The notes under the pieces: model-generated | Database searches by the model: none | Told to the model about the DNA's origin: nothing | What the model saw: the letters and a program-made list of their open reading frames with translations, nothing else | From: Emcibacteraceae bacterium | GTDB lineage: Bacteria > Pseudomonadota > Alphaproteobacteria > Sphingomonadales > Emcibacteraceae | NCBI GenBank assembly: GCA_016763335.1 | Contig: JAESUD010000287.1 | Location: 1-13,069, forward strand | DNA: 13,069 nucleotides | Reading direction: 5' to 3' | Program-made: the position numbers and the translations under genes | Shown here: positions 6,998 through 13,069 of the stretch, piece by piece | Layout of the letters: each line of letters opens with the position of its first letter | Position numbering within the stretch: the first letter of the stretch is position 1

Positions 6998-8356
6998 TTA
7001 TTCAAGTGCTTTTTTTGGAATTAAGAATGCCGCGATACCCGCCAACAATAGCGGAAAGGAGAATATAATAAACATTGTTTGAATGCTAACCCCCGCATCA
7101 AACATCATACCAAATAATGCCGGGCCAATAATGGCCCCTGAACGTCCCATGCCCATGGCCCAGCCAATGCCGGTCGCCCGCATTTTAACTGGATAAAACC
7201 TTGCCGCAGCAGGGTAAAACCCTGTGATACCCCCTTGTGCAGAAACACCGATTAAGACAATCAATCCAAACATCACGCCATAACCCATTGATAAGTTGGC
7301 ATATAAAAACATAAAAACAAACGCGCACAGCATATAAATAAATATAAGTCGATTTATTCTAAACCATGTTGCGAGCCAACCTATGCCAACGGTTCCGACA
7401 AATGCCCCAACATTGAGCGCCATCCCGGCATATGTTGCCAGTTCAAAGGGCATGCCGGATGAGGTGGCAATATTGGGTATCCAGCTCATCAATGTATATA
7501 ATGTCATGAACGCGAAAAACACACCGAACCAAAGCAACAGAGTGGGAAATTTCAGTTTTGCGCTAAATAAATCACGCAGTGCAGTTTTATGGCTGACACC
7601 TACTGGTTTTTCGGGCAGGTGGTTTATTTCATCATGACCCATTTTTATCAGCAATGAGTTTATTCGTTTCAGGGCATTTTTCGGTTGGTTTTTAGCCATA
7701 AATGTCAGTGTTTCAGGCATAAACCAATAAATAAGCGGCAACATAATTGCCGATACCATTCCTGCCACCCCATAGACAATGCGCCAGCCAAATTGCGGCA
7801 CGGCCCAAGCGACAAAAAACCCGGTTAAAATGGCGCCGATCGACCAGCCGCCCTGAACAAAACCGACACTAAAATTACGCTGCTTTTCATTGGCAAATTC
7901 CGAGGCTATCGCCGCCATGGTAGGAAGAATACCGCCAATTCCAAGTCCTGTTATGAAGCGAAGAACCAACATCTGTTCTAAGCCATCAACCATTGTCGTT
8001 AACAGCATTCCTACAGTGATAAATGCCGTGGATGTGAATAATAGTTTTGAGCGGCCAATCCTGTCGGCAAATGGTGCAAGAAACAAGCATCCAAGCATCA
8101 TACCAAAAAGGCCAGCACTGAATATATACCCCAACTGTAATTTCGACAACCCCCACTCAGCTTCAAGGGTGGAACTGGTAAATGAAACGATCAACACGTC
8201 CATTCCGTCAATCATATTAAGAACAAAACACATTATAATCGCGGTTATCTGCACCGGTTTCATCGGGCTATTCGCGACTTTATACTGTAATTTTTCCTGC
8301 ACGGCTTCGTACGGGGTTAAATCATTTTCTGAAACTGAAGTTGTGTCCGCACCCAA
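6998..8356 (-). CDS. AAHS-family MFS transporter (aromatic acid/H+ symporter type)
   Basis: A 452-residue inner-membrane transporter of the major facilitator superfamily with about 12 hydrophobic segments: six before and six after a cytoplasmic loop near 213-265. IDGMD (49-53) in the first segment is the DGxD signature of the aromatic acid:H+ symporter family (PcaK, BenK, MhpT). ADRIGR (97-102) is the loop 2-3 motif, and WFMPET (211-216) closes segment six. The start is TTG at 8356, backed by AGAGGG six bases upstream; no ATG is well placed ahead of the first membrane segment. Family knowledge predicts import of a carboxylate such as protocatechuate, 4-hydroxybenzoate, quinate or shikimate, and the actual substrate is open. 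The 98 bp between it and the thiolase gene is the largest gap in the block. I see no convincing promoter or terminator in it, though a separate promoter is possible. Confidence 0.88.
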   Translation of the reverse strand: MGADTTSVSENDLTPYEAVQEKLQYKVANSPMKPVQITAIIMCFVLNMIDGMDVLIVSFTSSTLEAEWGLSKLQLGYIFSAGLFGMMLGCLFLAPFADRIGRSKLLFTSTAFITVGMLLTTMVDGLEQMLVLRFITGLGIGGILPTMAAIASEFANEKQRNFSVGFVQGGWSIGAILTGFFVAWAVPQFGWRIVYGVAGMVSAIMLPLIYWFMPETLTFMAKNQPKNALKRINSLLIKMGHDEINHLPEKPVGVSHKTALRDLFSAKLKFPTLLLWFGVFFAFMTLYTLMSWIPNIATSSGMPFELATYAGMALNVGAFVGTVGIGWLATWFRINRLIFIYMLCAFVFMFLYANLSMGYGVMFGLIVLIGVSAQGGITGFYPAAARFYPVKMRATGIGWAMGMGRSGAIIGPALFGMMFDAGVSIQTMFIIFSFPLLLAGIAAFLIPKKALE

Positions 8357-8362
8357 GATAAA

Positions 8363-8368
8363 CCCTCT
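8363..8368 (-). promoter_or_regulatory. Ribosome binding site for the TTG start of the MFS transporter
   Basis: On the minus strand AGAGGG sits six bases before TTG at 8356-8354. It decides the choice of this non-ATG start for the transporter. Confidence 0.6.
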
Positions 8369-8454
8369 TTTTAAAATATTTGAAAGGACGTTATCATAGG
8401 TTCACAGTATTTTACAGAGGTTATCTGGGTATGTTTCTTTTAAAACAACGTAAT

Positions 8455-9654
8455 CTAAACTCTCTCAATGACCATAGCAATGCCCTGACCGACGCCGATG
8501 CACATGGTGCAAAGCGCACGTTTTTGGTTTGTGCGCTCTAACTGGTTTACGGCAGTGGTTACTAAACGAATACCGCTCATACCAAGGGGATGGCCAAAAG
8601 CGATGGCGCCGCCTTGCGGGTTTATGCGCGGATCATCATCGGCGAGGTCGAGAGTTCTGGTGCAAGCAAGAACTTGTGCAGCGAAGGCCTCATTAAGTTC
8701 GAGTAAATCCATATCGTCCAATGTCATTCCAAGACGAGCGAGCAGTTTTTCCGTTGCACTGACCGGGCCAATACCCATTGTGCGCGGCGGTACGCCCGCA
8801 ACAGACATACCCATTATTCCCGCCCGTGGTGTAAGCCCGTGTTTGTTAGCGGCGCTTTCAGAAGCAATCAGAGTTGCGCCAGCGCCGTCATTGATGCCTG
8901 AGGCATTACCGGCGGTAATAGTACCGCCTTCAAATATTGGTCTTAAGGTGGCCATTTTTTCCAGTGTAGTGGCTCGCGGGTGTTCATCAGTACTGACAAT
9001 GACAGGGTCTTTTTTACGTTGCGGAACAGAAACGGATGTTATTTCAGTGGCAACATATCCTGCGGCAATTGCGGCGGCGGCTTTTTGCTGACTTGAAAAG
9101 GCAAATTTATCTTGATCTTCGCGGCTGATATTTAATTCACTGGCTAGGTTTTCTGCGGTTTGCGGCATGGCATCGGTGCCAAATTGTTGATGCATTTTTT
9201 TATTGATAAAACGCCATCCCATGGTCGTATCATACATTTTTTGCGAACGGCCATAAGGCCCTTCAGATTTACCCATAACAAACGGCGCCCGTGACATGCT
9301 TTCCACACCGCCAGCGATCATAAGTTCACCCTCGCCAACAGCAATTGCGTTTGCCGCGATACCAATAGCATTAAGACCGGAACCACAAAGACGGTTGATG
9401 GTTGAACCAGCAACTTCCAACGGTAACCCCGCAAGCAGTCCGGCCATGCGGCCAACATTGCGGTTATCTTCACCAGCTTGATTAGCACAGCCATAGGTCA
9501 CATCATCAACGGCTTGCCAATCAACATTTTTATTTCGTTCCATAAGCGCTGAAATAGGAATGGCCGCAAGATCATCAGCCCGTACAGCAGCGAGACCGCC
9601 ACCATAACGACCAACAGGTGTGCGAACCGCATCGCAAATAAAAACGTCTTTCAT
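8455..9654 (-). CDS. pcaF: 3-oxoadipyl-CoA thiolase
   Basis: A cytoplasmic thiolase of 399 residues, full length and intact. It cleaves a 3-oxoacyl-CoA with CoA to acetyl-CoA and a shortened acyl-CoA; for 3-oxoadipyl-CoA the second product is succinyl-CoA. The nucleophile is C90 in NRLCGSG, the histidine is H355 in FGHPLG, and the second cysteine is C385 in CTMCIGVGQG. The N-terminus (MKDVFICDAVRTPVGRYGG), GCANQAGEDNRNV and the DDDPRINPQGGAIAFGHPLG stretch are closest to the PcaF/PaaJ group rather than to acetoacetyl-CoA thiolases. It follows the aminotransferase gene by 12 bp, with AGAAAG as a modest ribosome binding site overlapping that gene's stop. With the CoA-transferase upstream it forms the end of the beta-ketoadipate pathway. 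A related 3-oxo dicarboxyl-CoA is a possible alternative substrate. Confidence 0.88.
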   Translation of the reverse strand: MKDVFICDAVRTPVGRYGGGLAAVRADDLAAIPISALMERNKNVDWQAVDDVTYGCANQAGEDNRNVGRMAGLLAGLPLEVAGSTINRLCGSGLNAIGIAANAIAVGEGELMIAGGVESMSRAPFVMGKSEGPYGRSQKMYDTTMGWRFINKKMHQQFGTDAMPQTAENLASELNISREDQDKFAFSSQQKAAAAIAAGYVATEITSVSVPQRKKDPVIVSTDEHPRATTLEKMATLRPIFEGGTITAGNASGINDGAGATLIASESAANKHGLTPRAGIMGMSVAGVPPRTMGIGPVSATEKLLARLGMTLDDMDLLELNEAFAAQVLACTRTLDLADDDPRINPQGGAIAFGHPLGMSGIRLVTTAVNQLERTNQKRALCTMCIGVGQGIAMVIERV

Positions 9655-9666
9655 AATTATGCTTTC

Positions 9667-10974
9667 TTAAAACTGGTTTTTCATTTTCTTTAGTCCGCCG
9701 TGCACTGCTTCAGCCAAGCGGTCAATTTCAGCCTCAGCCATGACCGTTGATAACACGCCGGAACATGTATTGATCATCATAATGCCATCATCAAATAAAT
9801 GGTCAAGCAGGGTTTTGGTCAGCGCGGCTTCACGCGGGGTCACATAGCCGTCGCGGTAACTGATCGGGGCCTCCGCTTTCATATGAATGCGGAACATTGA
9901 ACCCGCACCCGTAACGCAAGCGGGTACATCGGCAAGGTTAATGGCCTCGTTGATAGAGTTACGGGCATAATCAGCAAGTTTATTAATCTTCAGAACCGCA
10001 TCTTGGTCAAAAAGTTCCATGGACACAAGGCCCGCCGTCATGGTGACTGGGTTGGCGGAAAATGTACCAGAATGGGGGAATAAGACTTTATCAGCAAGCG
10101 GGTCCATTACGTCCATCACATCAGCACGGCCAGCGAGGGCACCAACAGGAAACCCGCCACCGATCATTTTACCCATTGCGGTAAGATCAGGTTTTACACC
10201 CTCATACCACTCTTGTGCACCGCCGTAATTCATGCGGTAGGTGATCACTTCATCAAATATCAGCAGGCTTTTGTTTTTTTGTGTCCAGTTATAAATGGCT
10301 CTGACAAAATCATCATTTGCCGGGAAAAGGCCAATACGGTGCGGCATGACATCAAGAAGTACGCAGGCAAGGTCGTCGGCATTTTCTTCAAGAATTTTAA
10401 TAGCGCGCTCTGGATCATTAAAAGGAATAATGACCACATCATCAAGTGCCGCTTGCGGTGTGCCGTAAGCAACAGGAACACTTGCAGGACTGTCCGCATC
10501 ACCCCAGTTTCCCGGCTTAGAAGTCTGGCTGACTTCCGCATAATCATAAAGACCGTGATAAGCGCCTTCTGCCTTGGCAATTTTAGAACGGCCCGTGAAT
10601 GCACGCGCCGCTTTAAGGCAGCTCATAACCGCTTCTGTACCTGAATTAACAAAACGCATTTTTTCAAAACTATCACTACGAGCCACAATATGCTCAGCGT
10701 AAATAACTTCTATTTCTGTTCCGATGGTAAAGGCTGTGCCTTTTGCAAGCTGTTCAGTTACAGCAGAAACAATCGCTGGGTGGGCATGGCCGTGAACAAG
10801 CGAGCACATGTTGTTGGCAAAATCAACGCGCTTCACGCCTTCAATATCGGTAACGTAACATCCCTCGCCTTTTTCAACATAAAGCGGATGAGGTTTGCGT
10901 AAAATTGTATTACGGCTACACCCGCCCGGCATTACTTTTAGGCCACGTTGATAAAGTTCTGAGCTTTTAGACAT
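9667..10974 (-). CDS. Class III PLP aminotransferase (HemL/beta-amino acid aminotransferase-like)
   Basis: A 435-residue fold-type I PLP enzyme of the class III aminotransferase family, related to glutamate-1-semialdehyde aminomutase. SGT (111-113) binds the cofactor phosphate, AYHG (138-141) stacks on the ring, DEV (241-243) holds the pyridine nitrogen and K269 in MGKMIGGG is the PLP lysine. The second-half block reads HSGTF (301-305) followed by TMTAG. As I recall, beta-phenylalanine/beta-amino acid aminotransferases share HSGTF, whereas true HemL has AGT there. The RADVM..DP and PFNDPERA stretches also fit that group. I infer transamination of a beta-amino acid to a 3-oxo acid, because the CoA-transferase genes lie just before it and the thiolase just after. 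The Shine-Dalgarno AAAGGAAA lies well placed before ATG 10974, 12 bp after the upstream stop. Aminomutase activity or another amine substrate is the alternative. Confidence 0.8.
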   Translation of the reverse strand: MSKSSELYQRGLKVMPGGCSRNTILRKPHPLYVEKGEGCYVTDIEGVKRVDFANNMCSLVHGHAHPAIVSAVTEQLAKGTAFTIGTEIEVIYAEHIVARSDSFEKMRFVNSGTEAVMSCLKAARAFTGRSKIAKAEGAYHGLYDYAEVSQTSKPGNWGDADSPASVPVAYGTPQAALDDVVIIPFNDPERAIKILEENADDLACVLLDVMPHRIGLFPANDDFVRAIYNWTQKNKSLLIFDEVITYRMNYGGAQEWYEGVKPDLTAMGKMIGGGFPVGALAGRADVMDVMDPLADKVLFPHSGTFSANPVTMTAGLVSMELFDQDAVLKINKLADYARNSINEAINLADVPACVTGAGSMFRIHMKAEAPISYRDGYVTPREAALTKTLLDHLFDDGIMMINTCSGVLSTVMAEAEIDRLAEAVHGGLKKMKNQF

Positions 10975-10986
10975 TTTTATTTCCTT

Positions 10987-11640
10987 TTATGCTGCAATAA
11001 GAGTGCAGCCAGTTCTTTCCTGAACATAATCAAAGTCAACACCCGGCGCGAGTTCGACTATTTTAAAACCTTCGCCAGTCACATCAATTACTGCTAGATC
11101 GGTATAAATGCGGCTGACAACCGCAACACCGGTAAGCGGGAATGTGCATGCGGAAACCAGTTTCGGGTATCCTTTTTTAGTAACATGCTGGGTGATGACG
11201 TTAATAATTTTAACACCGGCCACCAAATCCATCGCCCCGCCAACCGCAGGAATAGCGTCCGGATTTCCAGTTGACCAGTTGGCCAGGTCACCATTTTCCG
11301 CCACTTGCATTGCGCCAAGCACACATATATCAATATGGTTACCACGGATCATCGCAAAACTGTCGGCATGATGAAAATACGCTGCACCGGGAATAGCGGT
11401 TACCAGTTTTTTACCAGCATTGATAAGTTCCGGGTCTTCGCTGCCTTCTTCGGGGGCATCGCCCATACCGAGTAGGCCATTTTCCGTATGGTATATCACT
11501 TCACGACCATCAGGGACGTAGCGCACAACTTTTTCAGGAATGCCAATACCGAGATTTACATAAGCACCATTTGGAATATCTTGCGCCGCACGTTCGGCCA
11601 TTTGGTCACGGGTCCAGCCAATTTGTTGTTCATTTGTCAT
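10987..11640 (-). CDS. pcaJ: 3-oxoadipate CoA-transferase, subunit B
   Basis: The beta subunit of a class I CoA-transferase, 217 residues and intact. The catalytic glutamate, which forms the glutamyl-CoA intermediate, is E53 in HTENGLLGMG. Other family stretches are LGIGIPEKV (30-38), FHHADSFAMIRG, GDLANWSTGNP, PAVGGAMDL and FPLTG, followed by RIYTDLAV. Together with subunit A it would move CoA from succinyl-CoA to a 3-oxo acid. The match to PcaJ is good, although succinyl-CoA:acetoacetate transferase (ScoB) shares most of these motifs. The ATG overlaps the stop of subunit A as ATGA, as expected for coupled synthesis of a 1:1 complex. Confidence 0.88.
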   Translation of the reverse strand: MTNEQQIGWTRDQMAERAAQDIPNGAYVNLGIGIPEKVVRYVPDGREVIYHTENGLLGMGDAPEEGSEDPELINAGKKLVTAIPGAAYFHHADSFAMIRGNHIDICVLGAMQVAENGDLANWSTGNPDAIPAVGGAMDLVAGVKIINVITQHVTKKGYPKLVSACTFPLTGVAVVSRIYTDLAVIDVTGEGFKIVELAPGVDFDYVQERTGCTLIAA

Positions 11641-12347
11641 GGGTATATCTCCCCCGCGTTTACGAGCTTAGATTCAAGCAGTGGATCAGCAACAATGATC
11701 ACTTTATCGACGAAAATACCCGGCGTTACCACGGTTTCAGCATCAAGGTCGCCCAAGCCAACAAATTCTTTAGTTTGAACGATGGTCGTGTCTGCTGCCA
11801 TGGCCATGATAGGGGCAAAGTTACGGGCGGTTTTATTATAAATAAGATTGCCGTAACGATCCGCTTTTAAACATTTAATAAGCGCGAAGTCAGCAGTTAA
11901 GCCATATTCAAGAACATAATCACGGCCCTTAATATTTCGCACTTCTTTTCCTTCGGCAAGCGGGGTACCAACGGATGTTGCGGTGTAAAACGCAGGAACG
12001 CCCGCACCACCGGCTCTTATACGCTCGGCTAATGTGCCTTGTGGCACAAGCTCGAGTTCAATTTCGCCTTTGGTGTAAAGATCGGGAAAAACAAGCGAAT
12101 TTGCCGACTTTGGAAATGAACAGATCATTTTTGCCACACGTCTGTTTTCAATAAGCGCAGCAAGACCAACATGACCGGAGCCAGTATTATTATTGATAAC
12201 CGTTAGGTCCTTTGCGCCCTGATCGATAAGGGCGTGAATGAGTTCGATGGGACTTCCGGCCTCACCAAATCCGCCGATCATCACGGTGGCACCATCATGG
12301 ATATTTGCCACCGCCTGTTTGATCGAACTAATTTGTTTATTGATCAT
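11637..12347 (-). CDS. pcaI: 3-oxoadipate CoA-transferase, subunit A
   Basis: The alpha subunit of the same class I CoA-transferase, 236 residues and intact. The CoA-binding region shows MIGGFGEAGSP (23-33) and VINNNTGSG (50-58). Further on come ICSFP, ELELVPQGTLAERIRAGGAG, ADFALIK and the DRYGNLIY, ARNFAPIMAMAA and VTPGIFVD stretches. MIGGFG followed by AGSP, with IELIHAL, is closer to PcaI than to ScoA. It is separated from the radical SAM gene by 19 bp. The ribosome binding site is a weak AGAAAG eight bases before ATG. The enzyme would activate 3-oxoadipate to 3-oxoadipyl-CoA, the substrate of the thiolase encoded two genes downstream. Confidence 0.87.
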   Translation of the reverse strand: MINKQISSIKQAVANIHDGATVMIGGFGEAGSPIELIHALIDQGAKDLTVINNNTGSGHVGLAALIENRRVAKMICSFPKSANSLVFPDLYTKGEIELELVPQGTLAERIRAGGAGVPAFYTATSVGTPLAEGKEVRNIKGRDYVLEYGLTADFALIKCLKADRYGNLIYNKTARNFAPIMAMAADTTIVQTKEFVGLGDLDAETVVTPGIFVDKVIIVADPLLESKLVNAGEIYP

Positions 12348-12366
12348 AAACTATGCTTTCTATGAC

Positions 12367-13068
12367 TTAAGCTTTAATACTGAATAGGCCTGCTTCATCA
12401 TAAATAACACGGTCTTTATAACCGTCAAACCAAATCGCATCCGGGTTACGGCCAACAATTGCCGTATGACCTTTTTTCGGTGCATCTTCGGCTGAACGAA
12501 GAAGTTTAAAGATCACAACGCCGTTCTCGCCGCCTTTAACACCTTCCATCGGTTCATTGGTCACGGCAACAACTTCTGTTTTACCGTAATAATGGGTGAT
12601 GGAAAGACGGGCATGAGCTTCTACGCCGGAAAGACCGCGCTGAGATTCATTAAGGATGTTCCATGCTTCTTCGATCGGTACATTGAAGGCTTTATGGCCA
12701 ACAATATCACGACCACAGAAGAAATAATGATTTTCAACTTTATTACGGCGTAGTTCACGCTGCATAATACGAAGTGCATCAGAATCGTCATTGATGTTTT
12801 TAATAATTGGTGATTGGTTATCAAGTGTGATCCAACCACGTTTGCCAAATTCGCCGATCGCACGTTTGGTGCTTGGTACCCATTCAAGTCCACCGCCCGG
12901 CACGTCAATATAATTTCCGTCATCATCCTTAAGAAGGAACTCATCAGGATGGTTAAAATGGATCATAAAGCGAAGTTTTGTTTCTGGATATGTTTCATGG
13001 AAATCATCAACCATTTTAAAGAAACTATCGTCAAACCGGTCAGGGAAAAACGCTAACTCTTTAGTGCC
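12367..13068 (-). CDS. Divergent lysine-2,3-aminomutase-like radical SAM protein, C-terminal part
   Basis: This is the C-terminal 233 residues of a KamA-family radical SAM protein; the frame is open to the window edge, so the CxxxCxxC cluster lies outside. Numbering from the methionine codon at 13014, HFNHPDE (19-25), LDNQSPIIKNINDD (64-77), NVPIEEAW (111-118) and RGLSG (126-130) align with the barrel strands of lysine 2,3-aminomutase. Two features differ from the lysine enzyme. The YQCDLS segment, whose aspartate binds the substrate side chain, reads FFCGRD (98-103). The VVDAPGGGGK segment, with the second such aspartate, reads LSITHYYGK (137-145). The C-terminal tail has no cysteines, so the CxCxxC zinc site of clostridial lysine aminomutase is missing. 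Family chemistry would be a PLP/SAM-dependent 1,2-amino shift giving a beta-amino acid. The substrate is not evident and lysine is unlikely. It is the first visible gene of the minus-strand block and may be preceded by others. Confidence 0.75.
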   Translation of the reverse strand, partial: GTKELAFFPDRFDDSFFKMVDDFHETYPETKLRFMIHFNHPDEFLLKDDDGNYIDVPGGGLEWVPSTKRAIGEFGKRGWITLDNQSPIIKNINDDSDALRIMQRELRRNKVENHYFFCGRDIVGHKAFNVPIEEAWNILNESQRGLSGVEAHARLSITHYYGKTEVVAVTNEPMEGVKGGENGVVIFKLLRSAEDAPKKGHTAIVGRNPDAIWFDGYKDRVIYDEAGLFSIKA

Positions 13069-13069
13069 G

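Noticed and set aside
7890..8399. 169-residue plus-strand frame opposite the MFS transporter
   Set aside because: It is an antisense shadow of the transporter gene, with no recognisable domain and no good ribosome binding site; the minus-strand frame has clear family motifs.
8357..8454. Possible promoter or terminator in the 98-bp gap before the MFS transporter
   Set aside because: A TATGAT-like hexamer is present on the minus strand but without a fitting -35 box, and the CTGT repeat there is direct, not inverted, so it forms no terminator stem. Only the ribosome binding site is supported.
8498..9091. 197-residue plus-strand frame opposite the thiolase
   Set aside because: It is the reverse-complement shadow of a well conserved thiolase, and its composition is biased as expected for an antisense frame.
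9667..10974. Calling the aminotransferase HemL (glutamate-1-semialdehyde aminomutase for heme synthesis)
   Set aside because: The fold is right, but the HSGTF block and the operon with CoA-transferase and thiolase genes point to a catabolic class III enzyme.
1..13069. CRISPR arrays, tRNA or rRNA genes, insertion sequences, phage genes
   Set aside because: No spaced repeats, cloverleaf-like segments, transposase frames or terminal inverted repeats were seen; coding sequence fills nearly the whole window.

Overview
The window looks like chromosomal DNA of an AT-leaning alphaproteobacterium. The inference rests on protein families: a GlpSTPQV-type ABC importer with its small DUF2160 membrane protein, a layout known from Rhizobium and relatives, and PcaI/PcaJ/PcaF-type enzymes. 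Genus cannot be read from the sequence. Gene packing is dense. There are two operon-like blocks that converge, and their last genes overlap by 31 bp near 6218-6248. No RNA genes, insertion sequences or CRISPR arrays were found, and no stretch over 300 bases lacks a gene.

Left block (+ strand, 2-6248). It opens with the 3' end of a cystathionine gamma-synthase/lyase-family PLP enzyme. A carbohydrate/glycerol-type ABC importer follows: ATPase 1 (glpS-like), ATPase 2 (glpT-like), permease 1 (glpP-like), permease 2 (glpQ-like), a DUF2160 membrane protein and a periplasmic binding protein (glpV-like). ATPase 1 carries a one-base frameshift. Permease 2 carries both an in-frame TAG and a frameshift. 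The other four components are intact, so the importer as read here should not assemble. The lesions look recent, because the frames beyond them are still well conserved; sequencing error cannot be excluded. The two ATPases also have complementary departures from consensus: ATPase 1 lacks the H-loop histidine and ATPase 2 lacks the LSGGQ signature. A heterodimer would therefore have one canonical and one degenerate ATP site.

Right block (- strand, read from 13069 down to 6218). In transcription order it holds a divergent lysine-2,3-aminomutase-like radical SAM protein (C-terminal part only), 3-oxoadipate CoA-transferase subunits A and B, a class III PLP aminotransferase, a 3-oxoadipyl-CoA thiolase, an AAHS-family MFS aromatic-acid-type transporter, and a divergent type I 3-dehydroquinate dehydratase. 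All of these frames are intact and most gaps are 12-19 bp or a 4-bp overlap. The only larger gap is 98 bp, before the transporter.

The most interesting reading is that the right block is a catabolic route joining a 2,3-aminomutase to beta-ketoadipate enzymes. The steps would be alpha-amino acid to beta-amino acid (radical SAM), to 3-oxo acid (aminotransferase), to 3-oxoacyl-CoA (CoA-transferase), to acetyl-CoA plus a shortened acyl-CoA (thiolase). The PcaI/J/F-like enzymes point to 3-oxoadipate, which would come from 2-aminoadipate via 3-aminoadipate. The aminomutase lacks the two aspartates that bind the lysine side chain, which argues against lysine. A competing reading is a remnant of a quinate/protocatechuate (pca-qui) operon, because pcaIJ-pcaF-AAHS transporter-type I dehydroquinase matches the relative gene order known from Acinetobacter. 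The aminomutase and the aminotransferase are what that reading leaves unexplained.
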